Origin: JBGRQB01 sp041725875
GTDB lineage: Bacteria; Bacteroidota; Ignavibacteria; Ignavibacteriales; Melioribacteraceae
DNA: 64,000 nt
Direction of reading: 5' to 3'
Assembly (NCBI GenBank): GCA_041725875.1
Contig: JBGRQB010000005.1
Span: 1-64,000 of the forward strand
The translations under genes and the position numbers were made by a program. Positions 25,982 to 35,831 of the stretch are shown here, piece by piece. Numbering within the stretch: the stretch's first letter is position 1; every line of letters begins with the position of its first letter. The notes below the pieces were generated by a model. It saw nothing but the letters and a program-made list of their open reading frames with translations. It had not been told where the DNA came from and ran no database searches.

Positions 25982-28236
25982 TTTATCACGTAATTCCTTG
26001 GTGGTGTTTTTCCTAAAAGATGTTCAACAAAATAATTCCATCTGAGTTTATAATAATATTTATTGTTCCAAACTGCATGATCCCAGTTTGTAAGTATCAT
26101 CAAATCAAAATCTTTTCCATGTTTCATAAGTTCATCAACAAGTTTTATTGTACTTGCGGGATTTACATTATTATCCATATCACCCGTTATCAGCAAAAGT
26201 TTTCCTTCGAGCTTGTGCGCGTGATTAAGGTTAGATTGCTCATCATAATGTTTTCCTGCCGGATATCCCATCCACAGTTCAGGCCACCAGGCTTTGGACA
26301 TTCTTAAATCATGATTACCTGAAGCGGAAACTCCGACTTTGTAAAACTCTGGATACATAAACATTGCTCTTGCAGCGTCATACCCACCGGCTGATTGTCC
26401 ATAAATTCCCACCTTTGAAATATCCATAAAAGAGTATTTTTCGGCAAGCTGCTTAATTGCTGCAATATGATCGGGTGAACCGTTGTCTCCTAAGTTTTGA
26501 TAAGAGAATTCGTGGAATTTTTTATTTCTGAAAGCTGTTCCTAATCCGTCAACAGTAACAACAATAAATCCCAGTTCAGCAATTGGCTGCATGTGATTTC
26601 TTGCTGCTGACATAAAAGTTTTAGGTGACCATATTCTGTGCGGACCGGAATATGTTGCATCAATCACAGGATATTTTTTTGCAGGATCAAAATTAGACGG
26701 AACAAACATACAGCAATAGATATCTGTTTTTCCGTCGCGTGCTTTTACTTTGTGTGTTTGCGGAAATCTATATCCCCTTGCAACTAAATCTGTTATATCA
26801 CTTTCTTCCAGTTTGCAGACTAATTCACCATTTACTTTTCTTAAAACACTTTCCGGCTTTTTATCAACACGAGAAAAATTATCAACAAAATAGTTTTTGT
26901 CAGGTGACAATTGAATGTAATGATAAGCATTTTCAGGTGTTAATAGTTTTAGTTTGCTTCCGTCAAATTTAACGCTGTAGTAGAAACGTAAATAAGGATC
27001 TTGACCGTCTCTGCCAACTGCTCTGAAAATTATTTCTTCTGTTTCTTCATTTATGTCTGTGACTTCAATTACAACAAAATTTCCTTTTGTAACCTGATTA
27101 ATCAATTCACCTGTTTCAAGATTATAACGATAAATATGATTCCAGTCATCACGCTCAGAAGTAAGCAGTAACTGATTTTGGTTTTTAAGATAATGAACCT
27201 TAAACAAAGCCGGATCAACATAAGTATCTGAAGTTTCTTTTATTAAAGTTTTACATTTTCCTGTTTCAGCATTGATTGATAAAACTTCAACTAAATTGTG
27301 TCCGCGATGAGTATAAAACCAGTTTAATGATTTACTGTCATCTTTCCATTTAGGTGAATTCCAGGAAAGAAAAGAAGCAAACGGCTTTTTATCTATTTTG
27401 TAGTTTTTGTTTTTTTCGATATCAAAAATTACATATTCAACATTAGTAGTTTTATCAAATCCGGCTAAACTTCTTTCATAATAATATGGTTCTGCCTGAA
27501 AACTATTTTCAACTGCTGATTTTAACATCCAAAGTTTTGTTACATTTTTTCTATCTACGCGATATGTATAAAACTTTTTGCTGTCAGGAGACCAGGTAAC
27601 ATTTGCAGTTCTTTTTTCACTTTTCTCTTTAACAGCATTTGTTATTGCATACCAGGAAGGCCAGTATCCGTAATCGTAATTTTCAACGCCGTCAAAAGTC
27701 AGTTGAGTTGTATCCTTTTCTGGTAAATCTACCAGAAACAAATTATATTCTTTTGAAACAACTTCCCATTTCCCGTCAGGAGAGACATTTGTATTTTTTG
27801 CAGATTTTTCACTGACGAATTCTTTTATTTTTTTTGTTTCTTTTTCAAACGACCAAAGTTTTGAATTATATTTAAATACAATTGTGTTTAAATCAGATTT
27901 AATTTCTTTTAACTCAATTCCTAAATTGTATTCAGTTGAATTGGTATCAAATTTTTCTGAAATAACTTTTGCTAATTTTTTTTGATTAAATGCTGATCTT
28001 TTTTTGCCGCTCTCTGCATCAACTATTTTATATTCAGTTCCATTTCTGGTTTTGAGTTTATACCAGAAACTGCTGCTGTTTTTTATCCAGTTTGGATTTA
28101 CATCTGTTTTGAATGTTACTTTGGAAATTCCTTCCGCTAAATAACTTTCTGCTCTTTTATAGTCATCCAGAATTGATTGGGCAAAAAGGTTTGATAAGCT
28201 CGCAATTATAATTAATGCGATTAGATTTTTTTTCAT
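25978..28236 (-). CDS. Secreted S9-family prolyl oligopeptidase/dipeptidyl-peptidase-IV-like enzyme
   Basis: 752 residues. It has a signal peptide (cleavage near LFAQ), a beta-propeller region (about 60-490, DPPIV_N type) and an alpha/beta-hydrolase domain. The nucleophile is Ser615 in GQSAGG, the acid is the Asp of GDMDNNVNP and the base is the His of NWDHAVW. S9 enzymes cut after proline (or alanine) in peptides; a DPP-IV type would release X-Pro dipeptides in the periplasm. The start is the ATG at 28236, eight bases after AGAGAGG. It lies downstream of gcvPA-gcvPB, separated by a terminator, and heads the pair with the NAD-kinase-like gene. Confidence 0.9.
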   Translation of the reverse strand: MKKNLIALIIIASLSNLFAQSILDDYKRAESYLAEGISKVTFKTDVNPNWIKNSSSFWYKLKTRNGTEYKIVDAESGKKRSAFNQKKLAKVISEKFDTNSTEYNLGIELKEIKSDLNTIVFKYNSKLWSFEKETKKIKEFVSEKSAKNTNVSPDGKWEVVSKEYNLFLVDLPEKDTTQLTFDGVENYDYGYWPSWYAITNAVKEKSEKRTANVTWSPDSKKFYTYRVDRKNVTKLWMLKSAVENSFQAEPYYYERSLAGFDKTTNVEYVIFDIEKNKNYKIDKKPFASFLSWNSPKWKDDSKSLNWFYTHRGHNLVEVLSINAETGKCKTLIKETSDTYVDPALFKVHYLKNQNQLLLTSERDDWNHIYRYNLETGELINQVTKGNFVVIEVTDINEETEEIIFRAVGRDGQDPYLRFYYSVKFDGSKLKLLTPENAYHYIQLSPDKNYFVDNFSRVDKKPESVLRKVNGELVCKLEESDITDLVARGYRFPQTHKVKARDGKTDIYCCMFVPSNFDPAKKYPVIDATYSGPHRIWSPKTFMSAARNHMQPIAELGFIVVTVDGLGTAFRNKKFHEFSYQNLGDNGSPDHIAAIKQLAEKYSFMDISKVGIYGQSAGGYDAARAMFMYPEFYKVGVSASGNHDLRMSKAWWPELWMGYPAGKHYDEQSNLNHAHKLEGKLLLITGDMDNNVNPASTIKLVDELMKHGKDFDLMILTNWDHAVWNNKYYYKLRWNYFVEHLLGKTPPRNYVIK

Positions 28237-28253
28237 CAATAACCTCTCTGTTA

Positions 28254-28281
28254 AACTGACCGGAGAAAACTCCGGTCAGTT
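28254..28281 (-). terminator. Strong hairpin after gcvPB
   Basis: AACTGACCGGAG / CTCCGGTCAGTT, twelve perfect pairs with a four-base loop, directly after the gcvPB stop. The T-run on the - strand is short (TTT), so termination may be partial, with the hairpin ending just before the ribosome site of the S9 gene. Confidence 0.65.
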
Positions 28282-28287
28282 ATAATT

Positions 28288-29862
28288 TTATACTTCCACT
28301 TCTTCTTTTTGCAGATGTTTCTTTTTGTAAGCTCTCCAGGTGATTGCCCATTTTTCAGGATCATCCATCCAGCTGGAATCAACTCTGTGAATTACACTGT
28401 TGTGAGGTGCTGTTTTAACTGTTTCAGGTTCTTCACGACTCTCTTTTGCAATGTGGCGAAGTGCATCAAGATATTCATCAAGCTCATCTTTTGAATATGC
28501 TTCGGTTGGCTCAATTGTAAAAGGTTGAGGAACAATAAACGGATGATGACTTGACCATAAATGGAATCCAAAATCAGCCATTCTTAATGTGATATCGTGA
28601 GTGTCACATCCTGTTTCCTTATAAAGTTTTTCCCAGGTATAACGTACCTGTTCTATTCTGTGTCTGCCGCCAGGGAATGGTGAGTCGGCTCCGTCAATAT
28701 CAGTTATATGTTTTAAGACGTAGTTGTTATTCAGAACCGCTGTTTTTGCTACCTGTAATAATCCTTCGGTTCCCATACTTTTTATCCAGGCATAAGCTTT
28801 TAATATTACCGGGAAAGGACCGTGGAAAGATCTTGTTTTTCCAATTGAATTTTTCAGGTTATAATTAAGTGAATATTTTTCACCGTCAAAGTCAACTAAC
28901 GGAGCAGGAAGAAATTCTACCAGTTCTTTTGTAACGCCAAGTGCGCCTGCTGCCGGACCACCACAACCGTGAGGAGTACCAAAAGTTTTGTGCAGATTAA
29001 AGAAACAAATATCAAATCCGGCTTCTTTTGCTCTTGTAATTCCTAAAATACCATTTGCATTTGCCTGATCGTAACCACAAATACCACCAGCTTTATGAAC
29101 AACTTCTGTAAATTCTTTTACTTTTGGGTTAAATATTCCGATGTCTTCAGGATTTGTTAAAAACACACCTGCGGTTCTTTCTGACACAGCCGCTTTTAAT
29201 GCTTCTAAATCAGGATAACCATTTTCATCAGGATAAATTGTAATTATTTTATAACCTTTAACAGCTGCAGCTGCAGCATCTGAAGGGTGTGAAAAGATAG
29301 TTGTTATTAATTCATCACGCTGCTCTGCTTCACCATTTGCTTCGTGATATTTCTGCATAATGGAAGCCATAGTTAATATTGCGTGTGAACCGGAGCTTGG
29401 CTGAAATGTGAATCTGTCAAGACCAGAAATTTCCTGGAAAATTTTATCCATTTCATAATAAACCTGTAAAGCACCCTGAACTGTATCTTCGTCCTGATAA
29501 GGATGAAGTTGAGATGCTTTCGGGTTTCTTGCAAACTCTTCATTAATCTTCGGATTATATTTTATTGTGCAGGTTCCCTGACCAATATCAACATTTAAAT
29601 CTGCACCAAGGTTTTGCTGAGACAAGCGCAGAAAATGTTTCAAGACTCTCATCTGTGAAATTTCAGGAAGGGCCGGCGCTTCTTTACGAACCATATTTTG
29701 CGGCAGTTCAGATAATGCATCACCAACTGTATCTTTTATTTCATTTTCTATTTTCGGGAGTAAAACTCCTCTTTCTCCTTTTCTGCCAAGTTGAAAAATT
29801 ATTTCTTCATCCCATTTGGCCTGATGAAAATTTCTCAATCTGCTATTTGGATCTATTTTCAT
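28288..29862 (-). CDS. gcvPB: Glycine dehydrogenase (decarboxylating) subunit 2
   Basis: 524 residues, the C-terminal half of the split P-protein of the glycine cleavage system. PLP binds the Lys of HKTFGTPHG near 292; GCGGPAAG follows. It decarboxylates glycine and passes the methylamine group to the H-protein lipoate. The length is slightly above the usual ~490 because of a charged tail. It follows gcvPA after 19 bases. GcvH and GcvT are not in the window. In this setting it could burn glycine released from glycine-rich peptides. Confidence 0.96.
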   Translation of the reverse strand: MKIDPNSRLRNFHQAKWDEEIIFQLGRKGERGVLLPKIENEIKDTVGDALSELPQNMVRKEAPALPEISQMRVLKHFLRLSQQNLGADLNVDIGQGTCTIKYNPKINEEFARNPKASQLHPYQDEDTVQGALQVYYEMDKIFQEISGLDRFTFQPSSGSHAILTMASIMQKYHEANGEAEQRDELITTIFSHPSDAAAAAVKGYKIITIYPDENGYPDLEALKAAVSERTAGVFLTNPEDIGIFNPKVKEFTEVVHKAGGICGYDQANANGILGITRAKEAGFDICFFNLHKTFGTPHGCGGPAAGALGVTKELVEFLPAPLVDFDGEKYSLNYNLKNSIGKTRSFHGPFPVILKAYAWIKSMGTEGLLQVAKTAVLNNNYVLKHITDIDGADSPFPGGRHRIEQVRYTWEKLYKETGCDTHDITLRMADFGFHLWSSHHPFIVPQPFTIEPTEAYSKDELDEYLDALRHIAKESREEPETVKTAPHNSVIHRVDSSWMDDPEKWAITWRAYKKKHLQKEEVEV

Positions 29863-29881
29863 TTTTAATCCTCTTCAATTT

Positions 29882-31273
29882 TTAATTCAATATTCTTGTA
29901 AGAACTTCAATCAGTTTGTCGATTTCTTTTTGTCCAATTGTTTCAGTTACACAAAACAATGCACAATTTTTTAATTCATCAAAATCGCCTGTTAATTCTT
30001 TTCCGCCAAAAATTCCTTCTGCCAGAAGTGCTTTATTAATTTCTGACAAAGATTTTTTACATCCGGAAAAATCAACAACAAATTCTTTGAACGATGCAGA
30101 ACTATGTTTAATTGCCACACCGTTAACAGTTTGAAGTTTCTTTTTAAGATATAATGATTTTTGAAGACACAACTGTCCAACGTCTTTCATTCCTTCCGGT
30201 CCCATTAGGGATAAATGAACAGCAGTTGCAATTCCATATAATGCTGCAGCAGTACCAATAAACTCTTTTCCTTTTTCTCTTACACCAAAAGAAGTTCTGT
30301 CATACGCTACATCATCAAATCCCCATTCGCCTTCTTTTTCAGTTTTTGCAATACCAAAAAGACGAGAAGGAAATTCCATTACGTATCTTTCTTCATCTCT
30401 TGTTCCGATAAATCCGGCAAGAGTTCCGCCAAATCCCATATGGTTTCCAAGTCCCTGAATATCACCACAAACTATATCAGCACCATACTGCATAGGCGGA
30501 GTTAAAATACCTAAGGAAACAGGATCAACACCCACAACAACTTCAGCGCCTGCATTATGCATAATGTCAGATATTTCCTGACCGTTGCTTTCAATCACTC
30601 CAAAGTAATTTGGATTTTCAAAGTAAACACCAGCAGTCTTTTCAGTTATTTTGGATTTTAAATCTTCCAGATCTATCTCACCTGTAGCCTGATCAACTTT
30701 GACCGTTTTCACTTTCATTACCGGCTCGCAGTAATTTTTGATTACAAGCATTCTGTCTGGTGAAATAGCTTCGCAAACTAAAATTTCATCACGCTCTGCA
30801 AGTCTGCCAGCCATTCTGCAAGCTGTACTTGCGGCCTGTCCCCAATCATAAGTAGGAACATTAACAACGTCACAGTCAAGAAGTTCACCCATCAGACTTT
30901 CATACTCAAACAATGCCTGGAATCTTCCGTGATCTTCGTACGGCTCACCAGCATAAGCTGTAAGAAATTCTGATCTGTTTATTACTTCATCAACAACTGA
31001 AGGAACAAAGTGTTTGTAGCTTCCGCCGCCTAAAAAACTAATGCTTTCAGACGTACTGATATTTTTAGCCAAAATTCCTTCAACATGTTTTCTTAATTCA
31101 AATTCCGATTCACAAGCTTCCGGCAGATTCATTTCACCTTTGAAACGTAATTCCTGCGGAATATCTTCATATAAATCGTCAATACTGTTAACTCCAATAT
31201 CCTTTAACATCTCTTTCTGCACTTCTTCAACAGAATTAGGGATGTATGGATGTACACTACTTAGATTTCCCAA
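29882..31273 (-). CDS. gcvPA: Glycine dehydrogenase (decarboxylating) subunit 1
   Basis: 463 residues, the N-terminal half of the split P-protein, with HPYIPNS at the start and SFLGGGSYKHFVPS near 80, as expected of GcvPA. I choose the TTG at 31273: GGAGG lies five bases before it, whereas that same GGAGG overlaps the ATG at 31285 and cannot serve it. It forms the alpha subunit of the alpha2beta2 P-protein with GcvPB, encoded directly after. A perfect GTTAAC-GTTAAC palindrome upstream may be regulatory. Confidence 0.95.
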   Translation of the reverse strand: MGNLSSVHPYIPNSVEEVQKEMLKDIGVNSIDDLYEDIPQELRFKGEMNLPEACESEFELRKHVEGILAKNISTSESISFLGGGSYKHFVPSVVDEVINRSEFLTAYAGEPYEDHGRFQALFEYESLMGELLDCDVVNVPTYDWGQAASTACRMAGRLAERDEILVCEAISPDRMLVIKNYCEPVMKVKTVKVDQATGEIDLEDLKSKITEKTAGVYFENPNYFGVIESNGQEISDIMHNAGAEVVVGVDPVSLGILTPPMQYGADIVCGDIQGLGNHMGFGGTLAGFIGTRDEERYVMEFPSRLFGIAKTEKEGEWGFDDVAYDRTSFGVREKGKEFIGTAAALYGIATAVHLSLMGPEGMKDVGQLCLQKSLYLKKKLQTVNGVAIKHSSASFKEFVVDFSGCKKSLSEINKALLAEGIFGGKELTGDFDELKNCALFCVTETIGQKEIDKLIEVLTRILN

Positions 31274-31295
31274 TCTTACCTCCATTTAACAAATT

Positions 31296-31307
31296 GTTAA
31301 CGTTAAC
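31296..31307. promoter_or_regulatory. Perfect 12-bp palindrome upstream of gcvPA
   Basis: GTTAACGTTAAC lies 22 bases before the gcvPA start in the gap 31274-31375. Its position would let a bound protein block transcription or translation initiation. The same core also occurs by codon choice inside the SDR gene (about 36478-36489), which weakens the case. Confidence 0.35.
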
Positions 31308-31375
31308 ATCAATATACATAAATCTTAATAAAGTTGCTAGATAAACATTAATTTTAACTTAATTTTGAACCTGTT

Positions 31376-32917
31376 TTACTTACCGGAATCTGTTTTAACT
31401 GATGCTTTTTGATCTTTAATATATTGTGTGGGGGAACAGGAAAATGTCGATTTAAAGGCTCTGTTAAAGGCTGTAGTTGAACTGAACCCGACAACATTTG
31501 CAATATGCTCAATTGTATATTGCTTATTTTCCTCCTGTGTTAAAAGCGCGGCTGCTTCCTTTATTCTCATTTCGTTAATCACATTGTTAAACGATTTTTT
31601 ATATTCTTCATTAATTACCTGCGAAAGATAAGATCTGTTGATTTTTAATTCTCCGGCGAGATTATTTATACTCGCATCTTTGTTACGATAATATTTTTTT
31701 TCGTTAAATGTTTCATCTAGTTTTATCAGAATTTCTGATTTCAGGCCAGCTGAAATTTTAGATGACTTATACTTCGGAGCAGTATCAGCTTTCTTTTTAT
31801 TTTTTTTGTAAAGGTAGATAATTATTAATATCGACGCACCGATGAATATTATTATTAAAAATAAATTATTCAAAAGATGTAATTTAACACTGCTGAAAAG
31901 ATTATTTTCATTTTGTAAAATACGATTTGCAGCAGATTCTTTTGCCGCTATATTGTAAGTTTTAACAGCAGGAAAAATTTTATCTTTTAACTTATTCCAT
32001 TCTCTGTAATACTCTAAAGATTTTTTATAATCCCCTGACTCGTAATAATATTGTGAAAAAATCAAATTGTTTTCATTCAACAAATAATTACTGTTTATTT
32101 TAACTGCCATTTTTCTTGCTTTTCTAATTGCCTCTTCGGCTGATGCAAACTTACCTGTAAAAAGATATGATTTTCCCAGATAGTTTAATATTTCGGTGAT
32201 TGCAAACTTTTTTTCCGGAAACCTGTTTTGATGCAGCTTTAATGATTCTTGTAAATATATTAATGCAGTTTTATAATCTTCCGATTTTAAATATGTATAA
32301 CCGATGTTTGTCTTAACTACAGGAATACCTTTCAGGTCATTATTTTTCTCATAAAGCTTTAGCGATTTTTGAAAAAACTGTAACGCTTCTTTACTTTGTT
32401 CTTCTTCTGCAAAACATAAACCAATGTGATTATAGTTCCTTGCCAGAAGATTTTCATTTTTTACTTTTTGCGCTGCTTCTATCGAATTGAAAAAATATTG
32501 TCTGGCTTTTTCAAAGTGTTTCATATACCAGTAAATATATCCGGCGTAATTCCAGCAAATTCCTTCTTCCTGTAAATTACCTGTTTCCTTAAATATTTTT
32601 AGCGCTTTCAGATAATATTCAATTGCCTTTTCAAAATCCTCTAAATCTTCGTGACACATTCCAACAAGCTTAAAACTTTTCCCAAGTTTTTCTTTTAATT
32701 TCAGTTCGTAAGAAAGCTCAATCGCTTCAAGCGCCCACTCTAATCCCTGTGTCGGTTTTTCTTCTACCATTTCTTCAGAAAGTGTAAGAAGTAAATCGAC
32801 TCTTTCACTTCCTGTATATTGTAAAAGCTTTGCCTTTTTCTGTTCAAGGTTTGTCTGAGAAACACTGGTATTAAAAAATGTAAGAGTTAGTAATATTAAA
32901 ACTATTCGCTTAATCAC
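31376..32917 (-). CDS. Membrane TPR-AraC-type transcriptional regulator
   Basis: 513 residues: a signal peptide or N-terminal anchor (core IVLILLTLTFF), about seven TPR repeats (about 40-300), a membrane helix near 345-367 (LFLIIIFIGASILIIIYLY) and a cytoplasmic AraC-type double HTH (about 395-505, ending in AFNRAFKSTFSCSPTQY). The layout puts the TPR sensor outside the cytoplasm and the DNA-binding part inside, as in regulators common in Bacteroidota. It stands between gcvPA and the DUF5916 gene, all on the same strand, and may control the surrounding peptide-use genes. Confidence 0.88.
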   Translation of the reverse strand: MIKRIVLILLTLTFFNTSVSQTNLEQKKAKLLQYTGSERVDLLLTLSEEMVEEKPTQGLEWALEAIELSYELKLKEKLGKSFKLVGMCHEDLEDFEKAIEYYLKALKIFKETGNLQEEGICWNYAGYIYWYMKHFEKARQYFFNSIEAAQKVKNENLLARNYNHIGLCFAEEEQSKEALQFFQKSLKLYEKNNDLKGIPVVKTNIGYTYLKSEDYKTALIYLQESLKLHQNRFPEKKFAITEILNYLGKSYLFTGKFASAEEAIRKARKMAVKINSNYLLNENNLIFSQYYYESGDYKKSLEYYREWNKLKDKIFPAVKTYNIAAKESAANRILQNENNLFSSVKLHLLNNLFLIIIFIGASILIIIYLYKKNKKKADTAPKYKSSKISAGLKSEILIKLDETFNEKKYYRNKDASINNLAGELKINRSYLSQVINEEYKKSFNNVINEMRIKEAAALLTQEENKQYTIEHIANVVGFSSTTAFNRAFKSTFSCSPTQYIKDQKASVKTDSGK

Positions 32918-33058
32918 ATCTTTTCACTGTTTAATTTAAATTGCCTGACAAACTAACTGCCGGGATTTAAATTTAGTGTTAAAAATTTAACATATCAATC
33001 CTTTAAAATAAAATGCCTTGTTTACCAAGGTATTCCAATCAACTATCAAGAAATATTA

Positions 33059-35647
33059 CTAATAACTAAACCAGTAATTAAATTTCAACATATATATATT
33101 TTCAGGAAAGATGTCGAACAATTCACTTGCTCCGTCACCAAAATTTATCTGACGAAATCTTTCATTTCCTGCTCTGCTTTGAGAAAAAACAAAATAAAGA
33201 GTTGAACCGGGATTAAACTCCCAACGAAATACAAGATTTGAATTAAAGTTTAATCTGTACATATCAGGGTTATAAAACGAATATACTTCGGAATCATCGT
33301 GTACCAAATATTGCCCTCTGGTTTTATCATATTTCATATTTTCTGTTTTGAGATTCCTGAATCTCTCTTCATATTTTTCCGCTTTTGGATCTGTAATCAT
33401 TTTGAATTCGGAATATTCACGATTAGCAATGAACACGTTTCCATAATATCTGATTGATAACTCAGGAGTTATGTGATATGAAAATCTTAATGAAAAACTT
33501 GAGTATGTCTGATCCACCAATCCGTGCAAATATCCTTTTTGATTTGTCAAATCAACCGTAGAAACATATTGCAGATTTTCTCTGATAAAAGAGTAATCAT
33601 ATATCGCCTGAACATTAAATGATTCTGAAAATCTCACATTAACTTCAGGGGTAATTGACCAGTCATAACTTCCTCCTTCATCTTTTTTTCTATATCCGCA
33701 GGAGAGTGAAGTATTTACAAATTTTCTGGTATCTGAATGCAGATATAGATTGTAGTACCAGTTCCCGACTGTCTTAATAGATGGACCGCCATGTATTTTT
33801 GTGGTGCTGATTGAAGGAAAAGTTCTTCTAAAAGTTGTTCCTATTGCCCAATGGTTTGTGAAGTTTATATATACTTCATTTTCAAGAGCCAGATTTGTAT
33901 TTTGTCCCCCAAAATTAAATTTTGATATCTGCGATAACTCCACACTCAAATTTCTTATTTCACCAAATTGGTTTAAGATCACATATTCCAGATTGTTTTT
34001 ATTTTCAATTACATCTGCTTCCGGTAAATATCCGCAATCATTTAATTCTAATCCCGGAGAATATACTATAAGATCTGTTGAATATCTGAACGGCACTCCT
34101 CCTTCTTTACCTGCGGAAACTCTTAAACCATAGCCGTTTAATGATGTAAGGTTTTCATCAAGATCAATATAATCTGCATCGGGACGCTGATAATAATGCG
34201 CCGATGATTTTTGTACTCTGGTTATTGCTTCTTTTGAACCTCTTACTGAACTCGCAATTGCAGTGGCTTTTGCAAAATATTTTTTCTTATCCCATCTGTA
34301 AATTAAATCAGCAACACCTGTATATGCTGACTCAGTTAAAAAATCCAGATGATCATCTTCAATTTTCCTGTTAACCGCTGTAATCATTCCGCCATACATA
34401 AGATTACCTGAATCAGAATTTTTTTGAACTCGCGCTACAAAATAATTTGTAAGCGGTTCTACTCTTATCTCTTTTGTTTTATCTCCTGACTTCACCTCTG
34501 CATATCTTTTGCCGGTCACACTTTCCAATATTCCGATTGTTAAACCATTTTTTGTTTGTCCGGTTAACTTGGCAGCAGCAATTATTTTTCCTGTCAGCGG
34601 GTTATCAACATATTCATTAGTCGAGACTCCGGGCGTGTATCGGGGTGCCTGTCCTATTCTTCTCGAATAAAAAATTGAATTCATACTCAGGAAGTTTTTT
34701 CCTTCAATAAAAAATGGTCTTTTTTCATCATATCTTATTTCATAAGCTGAAAGAGTTATTTTTGAAGGATCAGCTTCTATTTGTCCAAAATCAGGATTTA
34801 CAGTAAGATCCAAAGTCATATTTTCAGAAACGCCAATCTTTGCATCCAGTCCTAAATCAACCTGATCATCAAATCCGTCACGAAAAGGATTGCCCTCTTC
34901 CTTTTTGTGAAAATTTGTTTTATACGAGAAAAAAGGTTGTATTTCTATTTGTCGTGATGCATCAATTCCTTTTATGCCTTTTAGCAAACCATATTTTTCA
35001 AGCCAGGAAGAATTGGAACGGGGATTAACTTCCCAGTTATCTTCTTCTGAATTTCTGTAAATCCAGCGCCATAAATGGAGACGCATATCCTGCTCTTCTT
35101 TTTCATTAAAGCGTATCTGTGAAAAAGGTATTTCAAATTCAGCCTGCCAGGAACTATCGGTAATTTCAACTTTAACATCAAAAATCGGATTCCAGTTTTC
35201 ATTTACTTCTGTACCATTTGAAATGTAAACATCGTGTTTGGCTCCCCCTGCCGTAACACCAAAATCGTAAGAGGTTCTTTTATCGCAATAACTGTCAAGA
35301 CAGATATTAACAACATCTCCTACAAACTGATCTCGTTCACCAAGCCAGCTGGCAATTTTTTCAGGCTCCTTATCATAACAAATAAATGCAGCATAGATAT
35401 TTTTTTCATCGTATAAAATTTTGAACTTGGTTTCCTGTGTCGGAGCTTTTCCGCCATTTGGTTCGCGCTGAAAATAAAACTTCTCCCATTTTCCCTGCAG
35501 CCAGCATTTGTCAGTAAAAATTCCATCTATCTTAGGTGGTTCATCTATTTTAACAGTTGTGTAGATAAACTCTTCCGGCATGGTATTTTTTTCCTGCGAG
35601 TATAAAGTGCCGAGTAAAATCAGAAAAAGAAAAATTTTGGTTCGCAT
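33059..35647 (-). CDS. Secreted DUF5916 protein with N-terminal CBM9-like domain
   Basis: 862 residues. A signal peptide is followed by a carbohydrate-binding family 9-like domain (about 35-215: KIDGIFTDKCWLQG, then LYDEKNIYAAFICYD), then a long DUF5916 region rich in beta strands ending in an aromatic terminal strand (FNYWFSY), consistent with an outer-membrane barrel. The family is frequent in Bacteroidota-type genomes and lacks a settled function. It is monocistronic by spacing (141 bases to the AraC gene, 184 to the SDR). A link to peptide use is positional only. Confidence 0.85.
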   Translation of the reverse strand: MRTKIFLFLILLGTLYSQEKNTMPEEFIYTTVKIDEPPKIDGIFTDKCWLQGKWEKFYFQREPNGGKAPTQETKFKILYDEKNIYAAFICYDKEPEKIASWLGERDQFVGDVVNICLDSYCDKRTSYDFGVTAGGAKHDVYISNGTEVNENWNPIFDVKVEITDSSWQAEFEIPFSQIRFNEKEEQDMRLHLWRWIYRNSEEDNWEVNPRSNSSWLEKYGLLKGIKGIDASRQIEIQPFFSYKTNFHKKEEGNPFRDGFDDQVDLGLDAKIGVSENMTLDLTVNPDFGQIEADPSKITLSAYEIRYDEKRPFFIEGKNFLSMNSIFYSRRIGQAPRYTPGVSTNEYVDNPLTGKIIAAAKLTGQTKNGLTIGILESVTGKRYAEVKSGDKTKEIRVEPLTNYFVARVQKNSDSGNLMYGGMITAVNRKIEDDHLDFLTESAYTGVADLIYRWDKKKYFAKATAIASSVRGSKEAITRVQKSSAHYYQRPDADYIDLDENLTSLNGYGLRVSAGKEGGVPFRYSTDLIVYSPGLELNDCGYLPEADVIENKNNLEYVILNQFGEIRNLSVELSQISKFNFGGQNTNLALENEVYINFTNHWAIGTTFRRTFPSISTTKIHGGPSIKTVGNWYYNLYLHSDTRKFVNTSLSCGYRKKDEGGSYDWSITPEVNVRFSESFNVQAIYDYSFIRENLQYVSTVDLTNQKGYLHGLVDQTYSSFSLRFSYHITPELSIRYYGNVFIANREYSEFKMITDPKAEKYEERFRNLKTENMKYDKTRGQYLVHDDSEVYSFYNPDMYRLNFNSNLVFRWEFNPGSTLYFVFSQSRAGNERFRQINFGDGASELFDIFPENIYMLKFNYWFSY

Positions 35648-35772
35648 AATGTAAAGTTCCTTATGGATTTATATGATTATGCAATTTTAGATTAAGATTT
35701 TGAATTATTTAACAAAATGATTTGTCAATTGATCAATTAGCCGGGAATTTTTGCTAAAAAGAGAGATTTAGA

Positions 35773-35802
35773 AACTCCGGTCATTTTTTAATAACCGGAG
35801 TT
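35773..35802 (-). terminator. Hairpin terminator after the SDR gene
   Basis: AACTCCGGT / ACCGGAGTT with a 12-base AT-rich loop, located 30 bases past the SDR stop on the - strand. Its stem core ACTCCGGT is the same as in the terminator after gcvPB. Confidence 0.55.
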
Positions 35803-35831
35803 GTAAAGAAGAAAATTTTTAATTCAAAGTT

